Below, piece by piece: positions 17,199 through 24,565 of a DNA stretch of 64,000 bases (position 1 is the first letter of the stretch; the number at the start of each line of letters is the position of its first letter). Made by a program: the position numbers and the translations under genes. The notes under the pieces are model-generated. The model had not been told where the DNA came from, did not search any database, and worked only from the letters and a program-made list of their open reading frames with translations. The DNA lies in assembly GCA_020634245.1 (NCBI GenBank), contig JACKCC010000015.1:124001-188000 (forward strand), written 5' to 3'. The DNA comes from Ardenticatenaceae bacterium. Lineage in GTDB: Bacteria > Chloroflexota > Anaerolineae > Promineifilales > Promineifilaceae.

Positions 17199-18455
17199 TC
17201 ATTTTTTACGCTTTTCAGACAATTCCGGATACAAACTTTTCATGCAGTCCGGGCAAATGCCATGACTGAACTCGGCTTCGGAATGGTCGCGGATGTAGAC
17301 GGCCACGTCATGCCAATAACCGGTATCGTCGCGGATTTTTTTACAGTTGGCGCAAATGGGCAGCAGCCCCGATAATGTTTTTACCTGGCCTAACGTTTCC
17401 TGGAGCGTGCTAATCAACGCTTCGCGCTCCTGTTCCAGTTGTTTACGCGTCGTAATATCCCGCAAAATGATCAACTTTCCCTGTTCTTTTTGCTGCCGAT
17501 CGCGCAGCCGGATTAATTGGACATTCAAATGTTGCGCTGGTGGACCGGACATGACGATTTCTTGTCGAATATTGTCTTCTTCCTCAGGGTTCACCCGCAG
17601 CTGCGGCCAAATTGGAAATAACTCAGCCGCTTTCTGTCCAATAAGTGACGCCGTTTTTAAACCCAGCAATTTTTGTAGAGCCAGATTATGATCAACGACG
17701 CGTTCCTGGTTATCGACAACCAAAACGCCATCTTTCATATTTTCAATTAATTTGTCGCGGGCTATTGGAACGACGTCCAAAAACCGGTATTGAAAAAGAC
17801 TGTAGGCCAGGATGATCCCCGTTAGCGTGAAGGCGAGCGGCGTTAAATCCAGTTCTGGCAGGGGGATTAGCCGGACCAGGATCGCTATATTGACGATCCA
17901 CGGGATGAGGGTGGCTAACAATACCAGTCCAATCTGGCGCCGATATAAAGCTTGTGAGGCGAATAAACTTTTGGTTAGGAGCAGTACCCCAAGCAAATTG
18001 ATGCTATAAGCGTAGATGATATTTACCCAAAACCAGGGGCCGCCGGTATAGATTGTGCTGGCGGTAATGTCTCTCAGACCGGCAAAGAACAGGCCGTGCC
18101 AGGGGTCTGTCCAAAGAATGATGAGTGTAAGTATTGGTTGAATGATTAGCAAAGCCAGCAGAGGGCGGCTGAGCCAATGATCGTTATGGGTAAACCGCAG
18201 CACAAATATGAAAAAGGCCGGGACGACGGCCACGACACCGACATAGGTGGCATCCAGCCAGAAATGTCCGGCCGGGTAAAGATTGGCCCAGTACAAAGCG
18301 TAAGTGCCGCTCCAGCAGGCCATACCCAGCATGAACGCAACCAGTGCCAGACCGCCGGGGGCAAAGCGGCGACGCCAGACAATGATTGCGACTACGATGG
18401 AAATTACAGCCGCCAGAAATAATAGTGTGCTGTAGAAGATATTTTGTCCGCTCAT
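17199..18455 (-). CDS. 7TM sensor-PAS protein with C-terminal CxxC/CPDC module
   Basis: A 418-residue protein. Residues about 5-225 hold seven hydrophobic helices of the HisKA_7TM type, followed by a PAS domain (about 233-345; DGVLVVDNQERVVDHN and LIILRDITTRK) and a short coiled coil. The last 50 residues repeat the Cys-rich module seen at 7602-8216: LPICANCKKIRDDTGYW and HSEAEFSHGICPDC. There is no kinase, cyclase or regulator domain after the PAS, so the Cys-rich module is probably the output or a partner-binding part. It is monocistronic here. Confidence 0.82.
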   Translation of the reverse strand: MSGQNIFYSTLLFLAAVISIVVAIIVWRRRFAPGGLALVAFMLGMACWSGTYALYWANLYPAGHFWLDATYVGVVAVVPAFFIFVLRFTHNDHWLSRPLLALLIIQPILTLIILWTDPWHGLFFAGLRDITASTIYTGGPWFWVNIIYAYSINLLGVLLLTKSLFASQALYRRQIGLVLLATLIPWIVNIAILVRLIPLPELDLTPLAFTLTGIILAYSLFQYRFLDVVPIARDKLIENMKDGVLVVDNQERVVDHNLALQKLLGLKTASLIGQKAAELFPIWPQLRVNPEEEDNIRQEIVMSGPPAQHLNVQLIRLRDRQQKEQGKLIILRDITTRKQLEQEREALISTLQETLGQVKTLSGLLPICANCKKIRDDTGYWHDVAVYIRDHSEAEFSHGICPDCMKSLYPELSEKRKK

Positions 18456-18610
18456 GATTGCTTTTTTGATGCCAGCGTGGAGGGGGAACGGCCGTTACCC
18501 TTTCAATTCATTTCAATCAATTATAATCGGTTTGGGCCATCACACCTCAAGTCAACTAGTGCAGTATGGTCTGCCGCTCTTGGGGAATGGTGCGGCGCAT
18601 CGTGATGCCT

Positions 18611-19231
18611 TTAGACCCTCAGCGAGCCGCGGAATCCCCGGCCAGAATAGAAAGATTGCGCCCCGTTGTGATACACAAAGACAGTGTCATAGCGGCGATC
18701 ACAAAAGAGAGCGCCGCCCAGTTTTCTAATGTCAGCCGGTGTTTGTACCCAGCTTGAGGTCTTGGTGTCAAATTCGCCCAACTTTTGCAGCGCGCGATAT
18801 TGTTCTTCATTTAACAGCTCAATCCCCATGGCGGCGGCGAGGTCAACCGCGTTGCCGCCGGGGTGAATGCCCTTTTTTACTCGTTCGGCCTCCCCTTTTC
18901 CGTCGTAGCAGGTGCTTCTACGGCCGTCAGGACTTTCCGCGGCACAATCATAAAAAATATATTCGCCTGTCTTTTCATCATAACCAACCACATCCGGTTC
19001 GCCGCCGCTGCTTTCCATGGCGTTAATTGATGCCAGTTTTTTCGGCTGCGCGGCCAGCCTTGCTTCTATTTTGGCCCATTCAAGGCCCTCGTGGCGGTTC
19101 ATGTTTTTCTCAAAACGAACTTGCAATGTGTCGAGTAGTTCTTCACCTTCCACAGGCGATAACTCCAGATTGACTGCCACTTTGGGAATGGGTTTACCAT
19201 TGCCTTTACCTTTTGCTGCTTTTTTTGCCAT
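18611..19231 (-). CDS. DUF4256 domain protein
   Basis: A 206-residue soluble protein that matches DUF4256 by pattern: LLDTLQVRFEKNMNRHEGL, SGGEPDVVGYD, EYIFYDCAAESPDGRRS, CYDGKGE and GIELLNEEQYRALQ. The function of the family is unknown. The N-terminus is Lys/Gly-rich. AAGGAG lies 7 nt before the ATG. It is one of a run of short single-domain genes on this strand. Confidence 0.82.
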   Translation of the reverse strand: MAKKAAKGKGNGKPIPKVAVNLELSPVEGEELLDTLQVRFEKNMNRHEGLEWAKIEARLAAQPKKLASINAMESSGGEPDVVGYDEKTGEYIFYDCAAESPDGRRSTCYDGKGEAERVKKGIHPGGNAVDLAAAMGIELLNEEQYRALQKLGEFDTKTSSWVQTPADIRKLGGALFCDRRYDTVFVYHNGAQSFYSGRGFRGSLRV

Positions 19232-19339
19232 GAATTGTCTCCTTGTACTTAAAATCTATCCGAAAAACCGCAAAGTCGTGGAGAACTTGGAGAAATGATG
19301 GCTTTATCTTCGCGCGCTCTGCGTTCTCCGCGGTTAGTT

Positions 19340-19885
19340 TTAGAATAAGCTCTTATTTCGTAGTCCGATATCTAAATCATACATGATTTTGTCCAATCTG
19401 CTTTTTCCTTCTTCCCGGCCCGGCATATTTAGCAATATTTCGCATATTTCCTTTTGCACATGATCAACAGCCCAACGCACTTCGTCATCACCATATTGGG
19501 GATCGTTGTTTTTCTTGATTTCAACCGCCAGGGCGGCATAGGCGGCCGGCCCCACGATATGCTTTGTTTGCTGGACGTCAATCAATGGATGGGTATAAGC
19601 CGAAGCCGCAGCCAGGCTCGCCGCTTGCGCCGCGGCCGAAGCAGCCGGATCGTTTGTTTCGCGCGCGGCACGATAGGCGTCCATCGCCAGGACACGCAGT
19701 TTGGCCGTTCTTTTTCCGCCAGCGGCAAAAAGACGTATGCCCTCTATCGCCTCGCGCGGGCGCGTATCACCATGATGCAATGCTTCGTAAATGGGTAATG
19801 CTCTTTCCGCACAATCGGCGGCCCATTTTCCCAGGATGCGTAATGAGTCTATGCTGAGTTCAAAATACGCTTTCTGTTTCTTCAT
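19340..19885 (-). CDS. Imm5-like putative immunity protein
   Basis: A 181-residue, mostly helical and alanine-rich protein. It has the pattern of Imm-5-like domains: WAADCAERALPIYE, then DTRPREAIEG, a stretch of A-x-x-A-A repeats, and HIVGPAAYAALA. Such proteins are predicted antitoxins for polymorphic toxins, but members are also found without a toxin, as here. A role in toxin neutralisation is therefore only a family-level guess. It lies among other small, unrelated genes. Confidence 0.65.
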   Translation of the reverse strand: MKKQKAYFELSIDSLRILGKWAADCAERALPIYEALHHGDTRPREAIEGIRLFAAGGKRTAKLRVLAMDAYRAARETNDPAASAAAQAASLAAASAYTHPLIDVQQTKHIVGPAAYAALAVEIKKNNDPQYGDDEVRWAVDHVQKEICEILLNMPGREEGKSRLDKIMYDLDIGLRNKSLF

Positions 19886-19908
19886 GAGCGATAGCTATCA
19901 CCTCAGGC

Positions 19909-19934
19909 TGTGGCCGGTGTCCCACCGAGCCACA
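19909..19934. repeat. TGTGGCCGGTG hairpin repeat, copy 1
   Basis: TGTGGCCGGTGTCCCACCGAGCC-type inverted repeat ending CACA. Further copies are at 22778-22803 and 22954-22979, and related half-elements at 20928-20975 and 60718-60750. It falls between two small genes. Confidence 0.6.
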
Positions 19935-19940
19935 TGGTAT

Positions 19941-20228
19941 TTATAATAAAACACCGAGCTGTATCGTGACGTTGTCCCCTTCTGCCAGATTTTCTGCTTG
20001 GCGGACACTGGCCTTGATGGGCACCAGGTAACGGCCGTCCTTAGGGAACAAGGAGGTTTGCCACTCGGTATGACCAATTCGCACCTGAACTGGAATAACG
20101 CCCCAGCCATACGTCACCAGATTGGAAATTTCCTTAAGTTCGCGGCTCTGGTCGGCCGGAACGGTTACAAAGTACCACGGGGCAGGGCCGCGCCAATACC
20201 AAATTTTATCGTTGAATTCGAGGTTCAT
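19941..20228 (-). CDS. DUF1905 domain protein
   Basis: A 95-residue beta-rich protein with the DUF1905 pattern: WYWRGPAPWYFVTVP, a GWG before IPVQVRIG, then TSLFPKDGRYLVPIK and VRQAENLAEGD. The small barrel fold is known from structures but no activity is assigned. It occurs alone or fused to YdeI-type domains in other bacteria; here it is alone. Confidence 0.85.
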   Translation of the reverse strand: MNLEFNDKIWYWRGPAPWYFVTVPADQSRELKEISNLVTYGWGVIPVQVRIGHTEWQTSLFPKDGRYLVPIKASVRQAENLAEGDNVTIQLGVLL

Positions 20229-20243
20229 GAGAAATATATATCA

Positions 20244-20281
20244 ACTCCGGTCTGTTCGTCGTCGGTGAGCGAGATATTGTG
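20244..20281. repeat. GTGAGCGAGATTCTGAAC-type repeat, copy 1
   Basis: Diverged copy of a sequence that reads FRISLTxxEPxG on the minus strand. Better copies are at 22281-22319 and 22901-22940. It lies in the spacer after the DUF1905 gene start. Confidence 0.5.
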
Positions 20282-20313
20282 ATGGCTAACGCTTTATTGG
20301 CTGGCTATGCTCA

Positions 20314-20907
20314 TCAACTTGCGGTTGTGAATACGCCAGCACGCTCGTAATTCACGACAATGACGCCATTCGCGGTGACCGCGCTTTCTGTCACCTTGAA
20401 CGCCGCCGGGATCATGCCCTCGGCAAACAACCGCTTGCCATTGCCCAACGTTATCGGATAAATCATCAGCCAGAACACATCAACCAAATCATGTTTGATA
20501 AGCGTCTGAAGGAGATCACCACTTCCCCAAACGTGCAAATCCGGCCCTGGCTGCTGCTTGATTTTGGCGACTTTTTCGGCAATATCTCCGCTTAGAAATA
20601 CGGACGGCTGCCATTCGCTGGAAGTCCTGGTATTCGAGGCGACGTATTTGGTTGCTGCGTTGACATTCGGCCATGCATCCGCATGCTGCGGCCAGTATGG
20701 CTCCCAAATTTCAAAGGTTGTGCGCCCTACCAATAAGTCGAATGGCAGGTTCATCTGCCTTCTTATCGCCGTTCCCAGAATCGGGTCGGAAAAGGGCGCT
20801 ATCCACCCGCCATGCACAAAGCCGCCGCTGGTATCTTCGTCTGGCCCGCCTGGGGCTTGTATGACACCATCAAGAGAGATATGTTCAAGCACAACAATGT
20901 TTCTCAT
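20314..20907 (-). CDS. Dihydrofolate reductase-like (RibD C-terminal) family protein
   Basis: About 197 residues with the DHFR/RibD_C pattern: IVVLEHISLDGVIQAPGG at the N-terminus, LLVGRTTFEIWEPYW, VFLSGDIAEKVAKIKQ, LHVWGSGDLLQTLI and DVFWLMIYPITLGNGKRLF. These are NAD(P)H-dependent reductases of usually unknown substrate, not necessarily true folate enzymes. ATG at 20907 begins the conserved core; the longer frame to 20973 reads through a spacer repeat. Confidence 0.85.
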   Translation of the reverse strand: MRNIVVLEHISLDGVIQAPGGPDEDTSGGFVHGGWIAPFSDPILGTAIRRQMNLPFDLLVGRTTFEIWEPYWPQHADAWPNVNAATKYVASNTRTSSEWQPSVFLSGDIAEKVAKIKQQPGPDLHVWGSGDLLQTLIKHDLVDVFWLMIYPITLGNGKRLFAEGMIPAAFKVTESAVTANGVIVVNYERAGVFTTAS

Positions 20908-21009
20908 AACTGAATTCCTATATTGGTTGTGGCCGCATCTCGGCCCCGGAGGGCTGCTTTCCAACCGTGCCACCTTTGAAAAAAGTCAGAATATGCCTTT
21001 GGCCAGTAT

Positions 21010-22269
21010 CAGTAGATCGAAATGAGTAGACAAAATTAACAAAAAGTGCCACGATGAATCCTTCAATCTCTCACAATGGAGGACTCAAAGTGGCTAAACA
21101 GAATAGTAACAACAAGCAACTGACGGCACAAGATGTTTATCAATTGGTTAGTGCCACGTTGCAAGAACATTTCCAATTGGATATGAAAAACCGGGATTAC
21201 ACCGCCCAAGACATCTGGGACGTATTGGTGGCTGCTTCTGTCGAGCGTATCAGCATTGAAATGGCCAGCCAACTTCTGGAAGAAGCGCCTAGCGGGACAA
21301 CAGTACGCACACAAGTCAAAGCGATGCTGAAAAATATGGGAGAGTTGCCAGATGTAGAAAAGCAACTCAACAAACTGCTGACCGCCAAGTTGCCACGCAA
21401 GTTGCTCAAAAGCAAACTGCCTGCAGCAATTGACCTGACCGAAATTCCCTATCACGGACAGCATGCAGAAGACGACCCCTATGTCCGTCGGGGACGCGCC
21501 AAAAGCGGCACCACCCACTTCTACGTATTCGCCACCTTGTATGTGGTCAAGAAGAACAAGCGATATACCCTGGCTATCGTCTTGATGTGCCAGGGAGAAA
21601 AAGCGCAAGATGTGGTCGAACGCCTGTTGGCACACGGACGAGAGTTGGGATTGCGTATCAAACGATTGTATTTGGACAGGGGGTTTGACAATAATGGAAT
21701 GGTCGCCTATTTGAAAAAACAATCGTTTCCCACAATTCTTCCTCTGGTCGTTCGCGGCAAACAAGGCGGTTCGCGGGCTTTGTTGGTGGGACGGAAGAGT
21801 TACACGACTACTTATGAACGCCGGAGTACTATTTATGACCAAGAAACGCTGCCGCTGTATATCGTTTGCAAATACAGCCAGGGCAAATACAAACGCAAGG
21901 GTGTTTTTCATTTCGCCTACATCGTGATCGGGGCGCTCAAACGACAACCAGCCCAAATCGCTGAAGAATATCGTCGCCGTTTTGGCATCGAAACCAGCTA
22001 CCGACTGATGAATACAGTGCGAGCGCGCACAACTTGCAAGATAGCAACCTTCCGTTTCTTCCTGGTGGCGTTGGCATTTCTTTGGCTTAACCTGTGGCAA
22101 TATGTTAAATGGGCTTATTTGTTTGCGCCTAAGCCCGGTCCACGCACGGTTTTGCATCACTTACTCCCATTAGCTCGTTGGCGTCTTTGGCTGTGGGAAA
22201 TGATTAAGCAGCGGTTGGGGTTTTCTTTGGTTATTCATATCCCTTTGGAGGTTTGATTTCGATCTACTG
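21010..22269 (+). mobile_element. Intact insertion sequence, ISH3-like, with 5-bp target duplication
   Basis: The 1260-bp element starts with CAGTAGATCGAAAT (21010-21023) and ends with its exact inverted complement (22256-22269). It is flanked by AGTAT on both sides (21005-21009 and 22270-22274). It carries one transposase gene without frameshift, and the transposase stop lies in the right terminal repeat. The clean ends and duplication indicate a recent insertion. Confidence 0.85.
21054..22256 (+). CDS. ISH3-like DDE transposase
   Basis: A 400-residue transposase. The DDE residues are visible in context: Asp in AAIDLTEIPYHG (about 143), Asp in LYLDRGFDN (about 207), and Glu in RRRFGIETSYR (about 316), which is also the Y-R-E-K-like segment of IS4-related enzymes. 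The domain order and sequence phrases fit the ISH3 group. An alternative GTG start at 21090 has GGAGGA 6 nt upstream and may be the real one. A long open frame on the opposite strand of this gene is not considered coding. Confidence 0.85.
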   Translation: MNPSISHNGGLKVAKQNSNNKQLTAQDVYQLVSATLQEHFQLDMKNRDYTAQDIWDVLVAASVERISIEMASQLLEEAPSGTTVRTQVKAMLKNMGELPDVEKQLNKLLTAKLPRKLLKSKLPAAIDLTEIPYHGQHAEDDPYVRRGRAKSGTTHFYVFATLYVVKKNKRYTLAIVLMCQGEKAQDVVERLLAHGRELGLRIKRLYLDRGFDNNGMVAYLKKQSFPTILPLVVRGKQGGSRALLVGRKSYTTTYERRSTIYDQETLPLYIVCKYSQGKYKRKGVFHFAYIVIGALKRQPAQIAEEYRRRFGIETSYRLMNTVRARTTCKIATFRFFLVALAFLWLNLWQYVKWAYLFAPKPGPRTVLHHLLPLARWRLWLWEMIKQRLGFSLVIHIPLEV

Positions 22270-22280
22270 AGTATATCAAA

Positions 22281-22319
22281 CTGGGTCAGTTCGTTGTGGG
22301 TAAGCGAGATTCTGAACTG
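22281..22319. repeat. GTGAGCGAGATTCTGAAC-type repeat, copy 2
   Basis: GGTCAGTTCGTTGTGGGTAA followed by GCGAGATTCTGAAC, just outside the right end of the insertion sequence. Same family as 20244-20281 and 22901-22940. Confidence 0.55.
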
Positions 22320-22362
22320 TCTCCTGCGCGAGCACCGAGCTTGTGTATGGCGAAACGCGTTA

Positions 22363-22713
22363 TCACCGCAGGATTTTCTCCATCGCCTTGCCTTTGGCCA
22401 GTTCATCAATCAGCTTGTCTAAAAAGCGTATTTTTTGCATCAGTGGATCCGCAACATCTTCGACGCGAACGCCGCACACGACGCCCTTGATAAGCGAGCT
22501 GTTGGGATGAAGGGCGGGAGCTTGGGCAAAAAAGGTTTCAAAATCGTTTTCTTGTTCGATTTGCTGCTGTAATCCGGCCTGGTCATAACCGGTCAACCAG
22601 CAAATGATTTGGTCAACTTCTTCTTTCGTACGCGTTTTGCGCTCCGCTTTTTGCACATACAGCGGATAAACACTGGCAAAGGTTGTTGTGAAAATGCGAT
22701 GTTTAGTCATCAT
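22363..22713 (-). CDS. DUF2200 domain protein
   Basis: A 116-residue protein with the DUF2200 pattern: HRIFTTTFASVYPLYVQKAERK, then EVDQIICWLTGYD, FETFFAQAP and SLIKGVVCGVRVEDVADPLMQKIRFLDKLIDELAKGK. The function is unknown. AGGAG lies 5 nt before the first of two adjacent ATG codons. It is part of the run of short genes interrupted by the insertion sequence. Confidence 0.87.
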   Translation of the reverse strand: MMTKHRIFTTTFASVYPLYVQKAERKTRTKEEVDQIICWLTGYDQAGLQQQIEQENDFETFFAQAPALHPNSSLIKGVVCGVRVEDVADPLMQKIRFLDKLIDELAKGKAMEKILR

Positions 22714-22777
22714 TATTTCTCCTTTGGGTTGATAGTTGGTGCGTATCTTGTCTTTGGTGCGCTAATGCGCCTCTGGT

Positions 22778-22803
22778 TGTGGCCGGTGTCTCACCGTGCC
22801 ACA
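22778..22803. repeat. TGTGGCCGGTG hairpin repeat, copy 2
   Basis: TGTGGCCGGTG, TCT loop, CACCGTGCCACA: a near-perfect inverted repeat with one bulge. Followed by a CGTCTGGAGAGCAGCCC segment shared in part with copy 3. Confidence 0.6.
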
Positions 22804-22900
22804 TAGCGCTTCGTCTGGAGAGCAGCCCTTCGGGACTGAGAAACGGCCACAGCGAATAGAAACGGCCGTAACCCATATCCATGTGTGCCGTTGTCTTGCC

Positions 22901-22940
22901 GGTCCCGATCGGCTCGTCGTAGGTGAGCGAGATTCTGAAC
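22901..22940. repeat. GTGAGCGAGATTCTGAAC-type repeat, copy 3
   Basis: GATCGGCTCGTCGTAGGTGA followed by GCGAGATTCTGAAC. It directly precedes copy 3 of the TGTGGCC hairpin, so the two repeat types may be parts of one larger unit. Confidence 0.55.
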
Positions 22941-22953
22941 AACCCTCTCTGGC

Positions 22954-22979
22954 TGTGGCCAGTGTCACACCGTGCCACA
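22954..22979. repeat. TGTGGCCGGTG hairpin repeat, copy 3
   Basis: TGTGGCCAGTGTCACACCGT followed by GCCACA. It overlaps the 3' end of the beta-propeller-like gene and supplies its last residues and stop codon. Confidence 0.6.
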
Positions 22980-23942
22980 TGGCGACTCGGTCTGGAGACC
23001 GGCCGTAGCACTAGACGGCGGAACAGCATGGGAACAATAATCCTTCGGGTACTCTTTTTGGGGAAACGTGAGTCTAATGACCATTTCTCCTGTTTGGCAA
23101 TTAATTACGTCTCCCTCAGATGTGAGTAAATGCGTTCCGCCCTGACAGAAAGCGACCACAGCAGGTCGTCCCAGATCACGGACCACCTCAGTTTCGGTCG
23201 ACTCCGGGTTAAAGCGAAGAAGTAACTTCGGTCCACCGTTATGGTAATTCCATTGAACACCATAAAACATGGAATCATATTCTGAGAACGAAAGCTCTAA
23301 AACATGATGATTCTTGGGTTGAACATGGCGCACAACCTCTCGACCAGATGCTAGGTCAAATATTCGAACATTGGCACCAGACTCCGAAAGAGCCAACTGT
23401 TTTTTGCTAAAGACTGCATCGAGGACAGCAAAGCTGTCCGGTTTAATCTGGAAGGCTTGTTTTCCGTTCCAGTCGACAACCGCCAATTTGTTCGATTTAC
23501 GTAACTGAAAAGCACTCTGTGGGTCGAGCCAGACGTATCTCAGCCCTCGGATACGTTCAGTTGTCTCGCCGGTTGAGACGTCAAGGATTTGGCACGGGCC
23601 TTCCTCAAAACAACAATAAGCATCTCTCCCATTTGGTGTGATCACGATTTGCTGTATCTTTTTAAGTTCTTTGCGTTGCCAGCGTAATTCTCCTGTTGGC
23701 GTGCCATAGCAGGCGAGTCCATGAACATGGTAAGCAGCGGTTAGACAAGCACACTCCACATGCGACAGTGCAAGCCTTGACCCCCCGAAGTCTAGAATCG
23801 TCTCGAACTCTGAAACTTGGAGTCCGTTTGAGATATTCCATAACGAAACTGTCTGTTCAAAAAGCGCTGCAGCAATAATCTCGCCATTATATGAAGGAGC
23901 GATATGTCGGATTGCAGAGGCAATATAGGTTTCTTTCTTCAT
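22965..23942 (-). CDS. WD40/beta-propeller-like protein
   Basis: About 325 residues. Recurrent strand-turn units of the WD40/YVTN kind are visible: HIAPSYNGEIIAAALFEQTV followed by LWNISNG, IQQIVITPNGRDAYCCF, QLALSESGANVRIFDLASG and HLLTSEGDVINCQTGEM. It probably forms a single propeller used for protein contact; no enzyme motif or signal peptide is seen. ATG at 23942 is chosen over an upstream start at 23975. The last residues (from about SSATAG) are encoded by a dispersed hairpin repeat, so the true C-terminus may have been replaced. Confidence 0.65.
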   Translation of the reverse strand: MKKETYIASAIRHIAPSYNGEIIAAALFEQTVSLWNISNGLQVSEFETILDFGGSRLALSHVECACLTAAYHVHGLACYGTPTGELRWQRKELKKIQQIVITPNGRDAYCCFEEGPCQILDVSTGETTERIRGLRYVWLDPQSAFQLRKSNKLAVVDWNGKQAFQIKPDSFAVLDAVFSKKQLALSESGANVRIFDLASGREVVRHVQPKNHHVLELSFSEYDSMFYGVQWNYHNGGPKLLLRFNPESTETEVVRDLGRPAVVAFCQGGTHLLTSEGDVINCQTGEMVIRLTFPQKEYPKDYCSHAVPPSSATAGLQTESPCGTV

Positions 23943-24131
23943 GTTCCAACAATACAATAATTTGGCATAAACCATTTATCTGAGTGAAATCACTGTCAAA
24001 GAGTAAGCAAAAGACGAAAATTAGGTGTTTATGCAGAACTGAGGTCGGTATAAATACCCGAATCTTGGCAAAATGCCGACTTTATGCAATATAAAACACA
24101 GCCGAAAAACCCTCAAAACTATCTCTTGAAT

Positions 24132-24362
24132 CTACCCCTTCAATTCCAGCCAGTTATACCCCGTACTGGCGTCAACCTTGAGGGGCACATCCGGCTTGAA
24201 GGCGTTGGACATGACGTCAATCATCAACGGTTTGACCTGGGCCAGTTCCGCCTCTGGCACTTCCAGGAGCAGTTCGTCGTGGACTTGCAGGATCATCCGG
24301 GCTTTGTAATGGGCCAGCAGTTCCTCGTGCAGGCGTAACATGGCGATCTTGATGATGTCAGC
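24132..24362 (-). pseudogene. Duplicated 3' end of polA
   Basis: About 230 bp align without gaps to the 3' end of the complete polA gene beginning at 24566. I count about 19 differences by eye (about 92% identity), most at third codon positions. It encodes the last 76 or so residues of the polymerase, from ADIIKIAMLRLHEELLA to the stop. There is no start or upstream polymerase sequence; the fragment is joined to a truncated hicB. Confidence 0.88.
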
Positions 24363-24561
24363 ATGGTTCAACGCCATCTTCACGGCACATATCCAGGAAA
24401 ACCTGCAAAGAAATCTCGCCTTCCTTGTGCAAGTTATCAATATCTTGGGCGTAAAAGTCAGCCCCACCATTTAGGTCGATGAATTCACCGCGAAACATTT
24501 CAATCTCCGGGTCATACTGGACGATGGCTTGATAGCCGTTAATTTCCATTATATTCATCAT
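24358..24561 (-). pseudogene. Truncated HicB-family antitoxin
   Basis: A 67-residue frame that starts 4 nt after the polA stop, with AAGGGG as ribosome site. It has the HicB N-terminal pattern: GYQAIVQYDPEIEMFRGEF, IDLNGGADFYAQD, EGEISLQVFLDMCREDGVEP. Full HicB proteins run to about 110 residues with a C-terminal DNA-binding part; here the frame passes into the duplicated polA fragment and stops at once. No HicA toxin is present. It may still be translated together with polA. Confidence 0.75.
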
Positions 24562-24565
24562 AGCG

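Noticed and set aside
21063..22160. A 365-codon frame opposite the transposase gene
   Set aside because: It mirrors the transposase codons and has no motif; the plus-strand gene has a DDE set and terminal repeats.
19886..23000. attC recombination sites of an integron
   Set aside because: The hairpins do not show the RYYYAAC and GTTRRRY boxes, and no integrase gene is in the window.
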